The position numbers and the translations under genes were made by a program. DNA of 64,000 nt from Verrucomicrobiota bacterium. GTDB taxonomy: Bacteria > Verrucomicrobiota > Verrucomicrobiia > CAIQCK01. Positions within the stretch are counted from its first letter, which is position 1; each line of letters opens with the position of its first letter. Shown one piece after another: positions 1-8,686 of this stretch. The notes beneath the pieces are model-generated. The model was not told where the DNA came from, did not search any database, and saw only the letters and a list, made by a program, of their open reading frames with translations. Location: contig JACRJX010000040.1 of the NCBI GenBank assembly GCA_016235595.1, positions 124,001-188,000 on the forward strand. The letters run 5' to 3'.

Positions 1-2
1 CA

Positions 3-278
3 GAAAAGACCGCGACCCAGCTTCACCGAGAACTCGCATTGCTGATTGATTTCCGCTGTGCAGACAACCATGTCACTCCTTGCGATCTGTTTGCCGGTGC
101 ACTTCTTCTCATCCGGCAACCGTGGTTGAGAGCCCCGCCTGTGAGTGACAACGCGCAGTTCATTCTGCATCTCGCTGGCAATCCTGGATTGTGTGGAACC
201 CGAATCCATAAGCACTCCACAGACCTTATTGTAAATCTGCCACACCTTCCACGAATCAGCAACTGGCAAAGAGTCTGA
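3..278 (+). CDS. possible 3' end of an unrecognised gene, cut by window start
   Basis: An open frame runs in from the left edge and stops at 276-278, giving about 91 residues that end in a Leu/Pro-rich tail (NLPHLPRISNWQRV). I do not recognise it. The opposite strand is also open across much of the same stretch, and GC at third codon positions is lower than in the neighbouring genes. It may therefore be a real gene end or only chance. Bases 279-391, between it and the stop of the metal permease, show no recognisable element. Confidence 0.25.
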   Translation, partial: EKTATQLHRELALLIDFRCADNHVTPCDLFAGALLLIRQPWLRAPPVSDNAQFILHLAGNPGLCGTRIHKHSTDLIVNLPHLPRISNWQRV

Positions 279-391
279 CAGTGACGTAGGAAAACGCCTA
301 GCCACCTTCGGGCTTGTCATATTCCGCCCATCCCCTGCCCCGGCCCAATAGCCGACCCGGTGAGCAACCGCGCCCGAAGAAGGAATGCACA

Positions 392-1255
392 TTACCGGCG
401 TATGGCCGCGTGCGCTGCCAATGAGAGAACATACAATCCGAAACTCAGTGCCACATCGGTCGGTCCGACGGGGAGATCGGCACGGTAGGCAATGGTGAAA
501 CCCACCCATGCCGTCACGCCACCGAGCAGTGATGACAAAATGGCGAGGCTGAACAGGCCATGCGCCCACGGCCGCACAGCAAGCACCGGTAGGACAAGAA
601 ACCCGAACAACGTCAGTGGACCGACAATCATCACGCCAATGGAGATCGTCAGACCGAACACGCCGTAGAGCAACAGGTCCCATCCCCAAGGCCGTCGCAT
701 CAACGTTTCCGCCATGCCGCGGTCGAAGGACACCAGCACAAGCTGCCGCCGAAACACCGCCACCAGCAATACCACTGCGACATACACCTTCGCCAGCAGC
801 CGAAGGTCGGCGTCAGCCACCGCCACAATCTCGCCTTTCAGCAGGTTGGTCACGTGTGACTCGCCACTCGGGTTGCGGGCTGTAAATAGAACCGCCAACG
901 CCGCCGCGAACGCGTAGATGCCGCCCGTGCGGCCCTCGATCAAACCGCCGCCACGCCGCTCGCTGAGCGCGAGCGCCACCAGAGCCAGCATCGTGAACAC
1001 CGCTGAGCCGACCAGCGCCGTGCCACGCTCGGTTTCGTCGTGGCCGAGCACATGAATACCCAGCGCGTGCAGCCAGAAGGCCATTGCGACGCCAGCGCTG
1101 GAAACCTGTGGCAGCGCCACACCCAGCAACACCGCCCGCCGCAGAACGAAAAACATTCCGACCAACGGGCAGGCGAAGCCAACCAACAAGCTTGCCACAA
1201 CGCCGTTGTGCAACAGGAAGTCCGGACTGAGGATTTCGCAGAGGGTCTGGATCAT
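392..1255 (-). CDS. metal (Zn/Mn) ABC transporter permease, ZnuB/MntB family
   Basis: A 287-residue, very hydrophobic inner-membrane protein that would form the channel of a cluster 9 (A-1) zinc/manganese importer. It has an ABC-3 family layout, with an early segment VGFACPLVGMFFVLRRAVLLG and conserved glycines and prolines in later helices (GPLTLFGFLVLPVLA). I chose the ATG at 1255 because it overlaps the stop of the ATPase gene as ATGA, which indicates translational coupling; the longer open frame would begin deep inside that gene. It is the last gene of the minus-strand metal operon. The metal is inferred to be Zn or Mn and is not shown by the permease itself. Confidence 0.9.
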   Translation of the reverse strand: MIQTLCEILSPDFLLHNGVVASLLVGFACPLVGMFFVLRRAVLLGVALPQVSSAGVAMAFWLHALGIHVLGHDETERGTALVGSAVFTMLALVALALSERRGGGLIEGRTGGIYAFAAALAVLFTARNPSGESHVTNLLKGEIVAVADADLRLLAKVYVAVVLLVAVFRRQLVLVSFDRGMAETLMRRPWGWDLLLYGVFGLTISIGVMIVGPLTLFGFLVLPVLAVRPWAHGLFSLAILSSLLGGVTAWVGFTIAYRADLPVGPTDVALSFGLYVLSLAAHAAIRR

Positions 1256-1959
1256 TGTGAGAACACCTCCTGGATTTTGGCGGGCGACAGCATCGCGTCC
1301 GGCAGTCCCGTTTCCACCCGGCCGCTGTGAACCCAACTCACCCTGTTCACCAACGGTTGCAGCCCGGCAAAATGGTGGCTGACCACCAGGATCGTCAGAC
1401 CCTCGACATCGTGCATTCGGCAGAGCAGTTCCAGCAAGTCGCGTTGTGCAGCAAGGTCGAACCCGCTGGCCGGCTCATCGAGCACCAACACGTCCGGCTG
1501 CGTCATCAGTGCGCGTGCCATCAGTACGCGTTGTTTCTGTCCCCCTGACAATTCCGCAAACAGCTTGCGTCGGAAGGCGTCCGCCCCCACGCGCGTGAGG
1601 CAGGCTGACGCGCGTTCGCGCTCGACGTGTGGCAAAGGCAACCCCATGCGCCACCGCACCCGACGATACGCGCCCATGAGTGTCACCTCCATCGCGCTAA
1701 CGGGCCAGACCGGGTCAATATCCTCTCGCTGCGGCACGTAACCGAACGTCAGCGCATCGGCGCATTGCACCTGGCCGCGCAAGGGCTTGAGCACGCCCAG
1801 CAGGCCGCGCAGCAGCGTTGTTTTTCCACCTCCGTTGGGACCGAGCACCGCCATGAAATCGCCACGGCGCAACATGAAGTCGGCGCATTCGACGATGGTG
1901 GTTCCACCGTAACCGAAGGCACAATCGCAAAGTTCGATAAGAGGCATCATGGCAAGCAT
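1252..1959 (-). CDS. metal (Zn/Mn) ABC transporter ATP-binding protein
   Basis: A 235-residue ABC ATPase that should power the adjacent permease. It shows Walker A (GPNGGGKTT), signature (LSGGQKQR), Walker B (VLVLDEP) and H-loop (VVSHH) motifs in the expected order. Length and motif spacing are typical of ZnuC/MntA-type ATPases. Its stop overlaps the permease start by 4 nt, and the binding-protein gene lies 61 nt upstream. The start is ambiguous: ATG at 1959 has an AGGAG rather far upstream, and two in-frame ATGs follow at 1950 and 1947. Confidence 0.93.
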   Translation of the reverse strand: MLAMMPLIELCDCAFGYGGTTIVECADFMLRRGDFMAVLGPNGGGKTTLLRGLLGVLKPLRGQVQCADALTFGYVPQREDIDPVWPVSAMEVTLMGAYRRVRWRMGLPLPHVERERASACLTRVGADAFRRKLFAELSGGQKQRVLMARALMTQPDVLVLDEPASGFDLAAQRDLLELLCRMHDVEGLTILVVSHHFAGLQPLVNRVSWVHSGRVETGLPDAMLSPAKIQEVFSQ

Positions 1960-2020
1960 GTGTAGTAAACGAACTCCTGCGGTCGTTCCTCCACGCCCTC
2001 ATCAACAGAATTAGTGAGAC

Positions 2021-2941
2021 TCATCGTCCACCTGCCTTCGCAATCTGGTCCAACAACCAGTCAAAGTAGTGGAAGAAATCGGGGGTCTCGGCGTTGCCGC
2101 CAACTCCTGTCGGCACGACCAGAAGGACCGCGCCGGATTTTTCCGCAGCGAATTGTGCCACCTTCAAGTCGCGATACGACTCAGCCAGAATCAGTTTTGC
2201 ACCTTGGGTCTTCATGGTCACAATCAGGTTCGCGAGGTGGCCGGGCGATGGCGGCACGCCGGGTTTTGGTTCCAGCGTGCCGACCACCTGCCAGTCAAAG
2301 CGCCGCGCAAGGTAGCTGAAGTTGCGGTGAAACGTCACAATCTTCAAGCCCTTCAGCGGTGCCATCATCGCCATCCATCGTGCCAGCGATTTGTCGAGAC
2401 GTGTGTCGAACGCCGCGAGATTGGCGCGAAACCGTTCCGCCTTCTCCGGCGCGACGGCGCAAAACGCCGCGCAAATGCGCGCGGCGACAGGACGGGCGTT
2501 GGACGGGTCGAGCGTGAAGTGCGGGTTGCCCTGCGGATGCACGTCGCCCTCGCTGCGGTCGAGTTTCGCCGGCACTTCCAACGGTTCGATCGCGTCCATC
2601 GCCACCACGCGACCTGGCGCTCCGCCCAGGATGCGACGGTTGCGCGCGCCATCCACCAGACCGGACAGCCAACTCGACTCCAGCTCGCCGCCATTCTCGA
2701 TCAATACGTCAGCGCGGTTGAGCTTGACCAGATAGCTCGGTTTCGCGTCGAGAAAGTGCGCGTCCTGCGCGCCGTGGCAGAAGCTGGTGACGATCACGTC
2801 GTCGCCACCCACGAAACGCGCGATGGAGGCGAGGTCTTCGAGTGTGGTCACCACGTTGAGTTTGCCAGCCGCCGCCGAGTTTCCCGTGCCGGCCGCCAGT
2901 GCCAGCATAGCCAACAAGTTTGATATCAAGAATCGTTTCAT
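2021..2941 (-). CDS. metal ABC transporter substrate-binding protein, ZnuA-like
   Basis: A 306-residue exported protein that captures metal in the periplasm for the ABC importer. The preferred start at 2941 (MKRFLISNLLAMLALAAG) gives a clean Sec signal peptide ending near SAAAG; an in-frame ATG 7 codons earlier is less attractive. Family features include LVKLNRADVLIENGGELESSW, a histidine in GAQDAHF, a second in QGNPHFTLDPSNA, a third in VTFHRNFSYLARRF and an acidic residue in ILAESYRD, matching the ligand pattern of cluster A-I binding proteins. The long His/Asp loop of classical ZnuA is short here (GDVHPQGNPH). It lies in an operon with the ATPase and permease, downstream of the porin-like gene. 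Confidence 0.92.
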   Translation of the reverse strand: MKRFLISNLLAMLALAAGTGNSAAAGKLNVVTTLEDLASIARFVGGDDVIVTSFCHGAQDAHFLDAKPSYLVKLNRADVLIENGGELESSWLSGLVDGARNRRILGGAPGRVVAMDAIEPLEVPAKLDRSEGDVHPQGNPHFTLDPSNARPVAARICAAFCAVAPEKAERFRANLAAFDTRLDKSLARWMAMMAPLKGLKIVTFHRNFSYLARRFDWQVVGTLEPKPGVPPSPGHLANLIVTMKTQGAKLILAESYRDLKVAQFAAEKSGAVLLVVPTGVGGNAETPDFFHYFDWLLDQIAKAGGR

Positions 2942-2970
2942 GTGCGTTGAGTAAGCTTTCATTCTCTGTC

Positions 2971-4443
2971 CTAGAACTTGTGCGCCCCGTGGCTGCCAAG
3001 CAGGAACTCGAACTGCAGCCAGATGCCGTGAACGATCTCGTCATGGAAATGTTTGGCCATGTCCGCGTTATATTGGAGCCGTATCTTGGCGAATTCACTG
3101 AAGTGATAGGTCAGGTTTGGCGAGAACCTCCATCGCTCGCTCAACAGCGGATCGTCGTTGTCATAGCCGCTTGCGTAGTCCACGCGGAACGCCACCACCC
3201 ACGGGCGCGCGAAGCCCCACGCGATCTCGTTGTAAAACCCCCAATCGCGAATGACAGCGGCAGGCAATATCTCCGTTCCCCCACCCGCAATCTCCTGCTC
3301 CTGCTCGGCGAGATCGTAATCACGCCAGAGCGCTTCGGTCGTCCACTTTACGAACGGCCAGCCATGGTCGTTCTTGACCGGTCGCCATTTCCAGTAGAAG
3401 TCTGCGCCATAGATGCTTGTGCGTGCGTTCTCACCCGTCGGGTTTGGACCGAACGCCGCCGAGCCGCCCACTGTAACGGTGTGTTCATCGGTCAGGTTGA
3501 AACTCGACTGAACACGTGTGCTGTAAAGCAAGTCCTCGGCACTCGAGTAGCCACGATCCGTCAACGTCCTGCCTGCGTATTCTTCCTCCTCGGTATCCAG
3601 GAAACTGAAGGCCGATTCGCCCTTCGAGTTCTGCACGGTTCCAAACCACTCCAAATAGAACGGCGCTGGTGCAAGCCATGATACCCGAGCGCCGGGATTC
3701 CGCAGGCCGTCTGGTCCGAACATCCGGCTCCAGACCACCGGCTGATCCACGAAATCCCACGTGTGCGGGTGCGGCTGGCTGGTGCCCATTCGGCCAAACT
3801 CTGTGTAGAATTGGCCACCCTTCACCTGCAAGTTCCATGGCATTTGCAGCGTTGTCAGATACGCCTCTTCCAGTTCCGTGCTCGTCGCGCCATGGTTGTC
3901 AACATTCATGGCGATGAATACGTCGCCCCGGACATACGGGTCCACTGCGCCCTGAAGCGCCAACTCCAGCCCTTGGAGCGTGAAACCCGAGCCTTGTGGA
4001 TCATGATGCCCCTGCTCCAATGTGCTATGTCCCGCGTTCCCGGAATTGTAGTTTGGCTCCGAAGACCAGCCGGAGGCCATCAACACATCGGCACTGATGT
4101 CCATGTAGGCCCGCCCGCCGCCAATGCGAAATGGCGCGCCACTTGGAGCGGTGAGCACCTTCGCGGCTGTGGCCTCGGGTGTGCCAGGCGCACTGGCCGG
4201 CGGCGGCAATACGGTCATCGCCTCGGCTGCGAGCTTCTGCTTTTCATCAGCGGCCGCCACCTGTTTCTGCAACGCCTCGATGGTTCGCTGCTGCTCAACA
4301 ACGGTTTGCTGAAGCCGCTGTTGATTTTCCTTCAATTCCTGAATTTGTTTTAGAATCTGCTGTGGATCATAACCGGTCTCGGCGGCATTCAGCGAAGCCG
4401 CCGCGGCCAGTGCAATACAAACGACGATCGAATTATATCTCAC
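2971..4443 (-). CDS. outer-membrane porin-like protein with N-terminal coiled coil
   Basis: A 490-residue protein with a signal peptide (cleavage near SLNAAE), then a heptad-rich coiled coil around residues 28-75 with many Gln/Glu/Lys, a Pro/Ala linker, and about 370 residues of alternating aromatic/polar beta strands typical of an outer-membrane barrel, ending in a C-terminal segment with aromatic residues (LQFEFLLG). Its stop is 30 nt from the start of the metal-binding protein gene. It is therefore probably the outer-membrane entry route for the metal taken up by the ABC importer. No plug domain or TonB box is visible, so a passive or facilitated pore is more likely than a TonB-dependent receptor. 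The metal assignment is inferred from context. Confidence 0.75.
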   Translation of the reverse strand: MRYNSIVVCIALAAAASLNAAETGYDPQQILKQIQELKENQQRLQQTVVEQQRTIEALQKQVAAADEKQKLAAEAMTVLPPPASAPGTPEATAAKVLTAPSGAPFRIGGGRAYMDISADVLMASGWSSEPNYNSGNAGHSTLEQGHHDPQGSGFTLQGLELALQGAVDPYVRGDVFIAMNVDNHGATSTELEEAYLTTLQMPWNLQVKGGQFYTEFGRMGTSQPHPHTWDFVDQPVVWSRMFGPDGLRNPGARVSWLAPAPFYLEWFGTVQNSKGESAFSFLDTEEEEYAGRTLTDRGYSSAEDLLYSTRVQSSFNLTDEHTVTVGGSAAFGPNPTGENARTSIYGADFYWKWRPVKNDHGWPFVKWTTEALWRDYDLAEQEQEIAGGGTEILPAAVIRDWGFYNEIAWGFARPWVVAFRVDYASGYDNDDPLLSERWRFSPNLTYHFSEFAKIRLQYNADMAKHFHDEIVHGIWLQFEFLLGSHGAHKF

Positions 4444-4512
4444 GACTCACTCCTTCGTTACGCCCGCATCCGCGCAAAGCGGCACGAGCAAACAAAACGT
4501 CTGCAAGAAGCC

Positions 4513-4557
4513 TGCGTCATCCGCGCCGCCCCAAACGGAGGGCGGACGTGTGACGCA
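4513..4557 (-). terminator. strong hairpin between the Cys/His-rich gene and the porin gene
   Basis: TGCGTCA at 4513-4519 pairs perfectly with TGACGCA at 4551-4557, and inner GC-rich segments (CCGCC and GGCGG types) extend the stem. It lies just downstream of the small gene ending at 4567 and about 70 nt upstream of the porin start. There is no clean U-run, so it may be an imperfect terminator, an attenuator or an operator. Confidence 0.45.
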
Positions 4558-4566
4558 ACAGGATCT

Positions 4567-4833
4567 TTAGGAGTGAATGGAGGGAGGACCGCGTGGCCGG
4601 AAAAAAGCCGGCGCTTGCGTTACGACTGGGGAGAAAATGGGAACAACAAACTCAACGCTCAGTTCCGGCGCGCCGGGCAGGGCCACATCGAGAGTGGCAC
4701 ATTGCACTGCCCCACTATGCCATGCCACCGCTGGGCAGTCGTCATGCGATCCCTCACAGTCGTGCTGGTGGGCTATCAGCCCCAGCAACGCCAGGATCAT
4801 CGTCAGTCCCGCAATGGAGCGAAGAGCTTTCAT
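4567..4833 (-). CDS. small exported Cys/His-rich protein beside the metal-uptake operon
   Basis: An 88-residue protein starting MKALRSIAGLTMILALLGLIAH, which is a signal peptide or membrane anchor. It is followed by the Cys/His/Asp-rich stretch HQHDCEGSHDDCPAVAWHSG with one more Cys, then a hydrophobic tail and a C-terminal RPRGPPS motif. That tail is reminiscent of small metal-regulated periplasmic proteins (DUF2946/CopL-like), but I cannot confirm the family. The longer open frame begins at 4860; I prefer 4833 because of the signal sequence. The gene lies between galT and the porin on the same strand, so it may be the first gene of the metal operon or a separate unit. A metal-sequestering or sensing role is inferred. 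Confidence 0.6.
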   Translation of the reverse strand: MKALRSIAGLTMILALLGLIAHQHDCEGSHDDCPAVAWHSGAVQCATLDVALPGAPELSVEFVVPIFSPVVTQAPAFFRPRGPPSIHS

Positions 4834-4861
4834 GCGCGGTTGCCTGGCCGGCAACGACACC

Positions 4862-5881
4862 TCAGAGCGTCAGTTCGCGCAAATACTGCGCGCTATCCTC
4901 CGGCGGCGTCGGGTTGATGTGGAAGCCCGTGCCCCACTCAAAGCCCGCCGGTTCCGCCAGCCGCGGCAGGACTTCGAGGTGCCAGCGAAAATCCTGGTCG
5001 AGTGTGTCCCAGTAATCACGCCGACGGGCGCGCCTCACAGGCGCGGTGTGCAAGATGAGGTTGTATTGCGGGCGATTCAACGCAAGCGTCAGTTTCTTTA
5101 GCGTCACCTTCAATGTGTCCGCCAGTTGTGCAATCTCCTCGGTCGTGATGCTGTGATAGTCGGCGGCCTGCCGCTTTGGAAGAATGCAAAGCTCGAACGG
5201 AAACCGGGACGCGAAAGGACAGAAACAGAGAAAACCGCCATTTTCATAGACCACGCGCCGGCCATCGCGCTGTTCCTGCCGCAGGATGTCGTGAAAGACG
5301 CAGCGCTCCTTGCGCCGGAAATACTCGCGGGACCCTTCGAGCTTGCGCTTCACGCGCGAGGGTGTGATCGGCGTGGCAATGATCTGGCTGTGCGGATGGC
5401 TGAGCGAAGCCCCGGCCTGGGGGCCGACGTTCTTGAACATGAGAATGTAGCGCAAGCGATCGTCACGCATCAGGTCGAGCATGCGCTCTTTGCAGGCTGT
5501 GAGCACCGTGCCGATGCCTTCGAGCGTTTGATCCTGCAACTCCGTCTTGTGGTCTGGCGTCTCGACAATGACCTCGTGTGCGCCGATGCCGTTCATGCGG
5601 TCATAGATGCCGTCACCCTCCCGATCCAGCATGCCCTCGACCCTCAGCGCCGGAAACTTGTTTGCGACGACGCGCACTTTCCAGCCGGGCTGGTTCGGGC
5701 CGCCGCTTTTGCGCGCAACCCAGATCTCCGGTGGAGTGGTTTTCTCAGCGCCAGCGCAAAAAGGACAGTTGGCTTCGTCTTCCTTGGATGGCTGGCAATT
5801 GTTCTCTGCCGGGCGACGCGCACGCTCAGGCGCAATGATCACCCAACGTTCCGTGACAAGATCCTGGCGTAGTTCAGACAT
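4862..5881 (-). CDS. galT: galactose-1-phosphate uridylyltransferase
   Basis: A 339-residue cytoplasmic Leloir-pathway enzyme exchanging UMP between UDP-glucose and galactose-1-phosphate. It carries CPFCAG (Zn ligands), GAHEVIVETPDH, and the active-site HPHSQ motif, whose middle His forms the uridylyl intermediate. The start at 5881 (MSELRQDLVTERWVIIAPER) matches the usual family N-terminus; the open frame extends 22 codons further into the glgA end. It lies 17 nt downstream of glgA on the same strand, so the pair links galactose entry to the glucosyl-nucleotide pool that supports glycogen synthesis. Confidence 0.95.
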   Translation of the reverse strand: MSELRQDLVTERWVIIAPERARRPAENNCQPSKEDEANCPFCAGAEKTTPPEIWVARKSGGPNQPGWKVRVVANKFPALRVEGMLDREGDGIYDRMNGIGAHEVIVETPDHKTELQDQTLEGIGTVLTACKERMLDLMRDDRLRYILMFKNVGPQAGASLSHPHSQIIATPITPSRVKRKLEGSREYFRRKERCVFHDILRQEQRDGRRVVYENGGFLCFCPFASRFPFELCILPKRQAADYHSITTEEIAQLADTLKVTLKKLTLALNRPQYNLILHTAPVRRARRRDYWDTLDQDFRWHLEVLPRLAEPAGFEWGTGFHINPTPPEDSAQYLRELTL

Positions 5882-5898
5882 GACGCCATTTTTCCTCT

Positions 5899-7332
5899 TC
5901 AGGGCATTTGATACAAGCTCAGATATTGCAGCGCGCTCTTGCGCCATGAGAAATCGCAGGCCATCGCATTCTGGATGACGCGGACCCAGTGCTGCCGCTG
6001 GCGGTAGGTCTCCAACGCCCGCGCCACCGCAGCCAGCATCGCCGCCGGCGTGCAGGCTTCAAACGAAAACCCGTTGCCGGTTTGTGTGCCGGGATTGTAA
6101 GGCTCCACCGTGTCGGCAAGACCGCCTGTGGCACGCACGATTGGCACCGTGCCGTACCGGAGTGAATACATCTGGTTCAGTCCGCAAGGCTCAAAGCGCG
6201 ACGGCATCAGAAACATGTCCGCGCCTGCCTCAATCTGATGTGCCAGCGCCTCATCGAAGCAAAGCCGCAGACTTAGCCGGGTGGGATAACGGTCGGCGAG
6301 CTTCTGCAATCGCTTCTCCAAATCCGGATCCCCCTCGCCCAGAATGGCCAGACTTGCGCCCATCGTGACGATTTGCGGAATCGTCTCTGCAATGAAGTCG
6401 TAGCCCTTTTGCTCAACGATGCGCGACACCATGCCGATCACCGGCGCCCACGCGCGTTCGACGGGCAACTTCAAGGTCTCCAGCAGCGCGCGCTTGCACG
6501 TGACCTTGTTGGCAAGGCTGTGGCTGTCGTAGTTTGCCACAATATGCGGGTCGGTTCGCGGATTCCACGCAGTGTAGTCGGCTCCGTTGAGAACGCCGTG
6601 CAGCTTGCCGCGATACGACTTCAGCAGTCCTTCAAGGCCGCAGCCGTATTCCTTGGTCTGAATCTCCTGGGCATAGTGCTGGCTCACCGTCGTCAGCACG
6701 TCGCTGTAGAGAAGGCCCGCCTTCAGCACGTTGAGTTGGCCGTGAAACTCCAGCCCCTTCACGCCAAAATAATCTGCGGGCAGATTGGTCAGATCAAACT
6801 GCCTCCGCGGGAACAAACCCTGGTACGCGAGATTGTGAATCGTGAACACCGTCCGCAGCCGCCACGCGGGCGCCAGCGTACGTGACCACCACAGCGGCAC
6901 GAACGCCGCCTGCCAGTCGTGCGCATGCAGCACATCCGGCACGAATCGCAGCGCCGGAATGCTCGCCACGACCGCTTTCGAGAAAAAAAGGTAACGCGCC
7001 GCGTTGTCCTCGTAGTCGTGGTCCGACTCGCCGTAAAGCCCCTCCCGGTCAAACAACTCATCCTGCCGCACAAATGCCACGCGCTGCCGATCCCCCAGCT
7101 GCAGTTCGTAGACCGCGCCGACCATGCTCCGCCCTCCCATCGGCACGCGGATGTTATTCGACACGCACTGCGCGGCGGCGGCCTTGTCCTTGAGAGCGCG
7201 GTAGAGCGGCAGGAACGTCACCACCTCATGGCCCAACTCCGCCAGCTCGCGTGACAACGCGCCGATGACGTCCGCCAAGCCGCCGGTCTTGACGAACGGC
7301 GTCATTTCACTGCCGACGATGATGATTCTCAT
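5899..7332 (-). CDS. glgA: glycogen synthase (ADP-glucose type, GT5)
   Basis: A 477-residue transferase that extends alpha-1,4-glucan from ADP-glucose. The N-terminal KTGGLADV motif (binds the glucosyl donor) is present at about residues 15-22, and the GT-B C-terminal domain contains GMVSRIVEQKGYDF and RFEPCGLNQMYSLRYG with the conserved Glu. Length is normal for bacterial GlgA. The gene starts at 7332, directly abutting the stop of the upstream metalloprotease gene at 7333, and is followed closely by galT. The product is presumed to make storage glycogen. Confidence 0.97.
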   Translation of the reverse strand: MRIIIVGSEMTPFVKTGGLADVIGALSRELAELGHEVVTFLPLYRALKDKAAAAQCVSNNIRVPMGGRSMVGAVYELQLGDRQRVAFVRQDELFDREGLYGESDHDYEDNAARYLFFSKAVVASIPALRFVPDVLHAHDWQAAFVPLWWSRTLAPAWRLRTVFTIHNLAYQGLFPRRQFDLTNLPADYFGVKGLEFHGQLNVLKAGLLYSDVLTTVSQHYAQEIQTKEYGCGLEGLLKSYRGKLHGVLNGADYTAWNPRTDPHIVANYDSHSLANKVTCKRALLETLKLPVERAWAPVIGMVSRIVEQKGYDFIAETIPQIVTMGASLAILGEGDPDLEKRLQKLADRYPTRLSLRLCFDEALAHQIEAGADMFLMPSRFEPCGLNQMYSLRYGTVPIVRATGGLADTVEPYNPGTQTGNGFSFEACTPAAMLAAVARALETYRQRQHWVRVIQNAMACDFSWRKSALQYLSLYQMP

Positions 7333-8553
7333 TTATTTCGTGTCGATGCCGCCCCGCTGGCCGCCGGCGGCTGCCGGCACCCGGAGCGCCACGTCAACGC
7401 GCGAGTTGCTCTCCTTCAGCTCCAGCACCAATGCCGGCTGTCGCTGCGCGTTCCTCTTCGTTACCACATCCCGATAGGCGTTCGCAAACCGCTTTGCCGC
7501 GTCGGCTGACGCCCACTCGCTGCGCCAGCGCAACAAACCGTTACCGCCGCCCGTTTCAAAAGCCACATAGCCGTCTCCGCGCCAACCCTCGGCCACTGCC
7601 ACCGCGTCCGACTCGTGGTCGAACTGCCGCAGCAGCACGATCACTCCAAACTCCCCCACCGTGTTCACCGAGAGCCGCCGCCAGCCCGGCTCCACCGTTC
7701 CGTCGGGAGCGCACGCCACGGGCACCTCTCGCTTCGGATAGAACTTCTTCGGATGCAACACCTGTGCCGTCGTCACCGGCGGTGAGCGGAAGGCGCTGTT
7801 CACCAGTTCCATCCCACCCATCCGGTCCAGTTCCTCGATGAACGCCCGCCCCTCCAGATACGGAAACAGCATCATGTCCCGGAAGTAACGAGGCGCGCGC
7901 TGCAACCTCCCCGAGTCCTGCGTCGCTGCGGTGGCCAGATCGCTCAGCGCCGTCCTCAACTTCGACACCCGTTTGTAGACCTTCTCCATCACGATCGTCG
8001 CGTCACCCTCCAGCACCGCCATGTGTGCTGACACCAGGTCGTCGTTGTCCTTGCGCTTCAGCGGCCACTGCTTGAGTTGAAAATGCTGATCCTGTAACGC
8101 ATGGGTCAACTCATGCGCCAGGATCATCAAGCTCAGGTTTCCTCGCAGCGGCGAATCCGCGAACGTGTAGAGCAGGCCCGCGTCCTGGTCAAAAAACGCC
8201 GCCACCTGCTCGTCCATTACCTCCATCACCTTCGCCTCAAAATCCACATCCTCTGGCACCAGTCCGATCATCCCCAGCGCCCGCGAGTAGTCGCGAATCT
8301 CCTCCGGCTTGTATTCACCCCGAATTTTCTTCGCCAGGAAACCTTTGAACTCCGCGCTCCTCATTGAGCCATAAGTCACTGCTCGCTGAAACTTCAGCTC
8401 CCTCCCCTGCTCCACCTCGCGCTCCAGCCACGCGCTTTCCGCCGGGGCCTTCACCGCCGCCGGCTCGACCGCCTCTTGCGCCCCCAGCCACCAAGGTGAC
8501 ACGAAGCCGGCGGCCAACAGCCACAATATCGTTAATTGCAGAAAGCGCTTCAT
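7333..8553 (-). CDS. exported zinc metalloprotease-like protein (HExxH)
   Basis: A 406-residue protein beginning MKRFLQLTILWLLAAGF, a signal peptide. The centre contains LMILAHELTHALQDQHFQL, a zincin HExxH motif (HELTH), with a later acidic helix HMAVLEGDATIVMEKVY that could supply the third ligand in the style of gluzincins (EGDA). The C-terminal third resembles a small alpha/beta domain. I do not recognise a named family. The 11-codon longer open frame starts before the signal peptide, so 8553 is preferred. It abuts glgA. An extracytoplasmic peptidase role is inferred; the substrate is unknown. Confidence 0.7.
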   Translation of the reverse strand: MKRFLQLTILWLLAAGFVSPWWLGAQEAVEPAAVKAPAESAWLEREVEQGRELKFQRAVTYGSMRSAEFKGFLAKKIRGEYKPEEIRDYSRALGMIGLVPEDVDFEAKVMEVMDEQVAAFFDQDAGLLYTFADSPLRGNLSLMILAHELTHALQDQHFQLKQWPLKRKDNDDLVSAHMAVLEGDATIVMEKVYKRVSKLRTALSDLATAATQDSGRLQRAPRYFRDMMLFPYLEGRAFIEELDRMGGMELVNSAFRSPPVTTAQVLHPKKFYPKREVPVACAPDGTVEPGWRRLSVNTVGEFGVIVLLRQFDHESDAVAVAEGWRGDGYVAFETGGGNGLLRWRSEWASADAAKRFANAYRDVVTKRNAQRQPALVLELKESNSRVDVALRVPAAAGGQRGGIDTK

Positions 8554-8661
8554 CCGTTCCGCCAGCTTGCCAAACCTCACCTCCAAGTCAAGGTCGGCGA
8601 AGAAAGGTTCCCACGACGACGTTCTGAGCGGCTAGTGAACAACCACGAAATTGATGAATGG

Positions 8662-8686
8662 AAAACGGCCCAACGGTGGCGCCGTT
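8662..8686 (-). terminator. intrinsic terminator after the ACT-domain gene
   Basis: Read on the minus strand, AACGGC (8686-8681) pairs with GCCGTT (8669-8664), with an 11-nt GC-rich loop, and is followed by a short U-run (complement of the A's at 8662-8665). It begins at the last base of the stop codon, as expected for a compact Rho-independent terminator. The rest of 8554-8685 shows nothing else. Confidence 0.6.
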
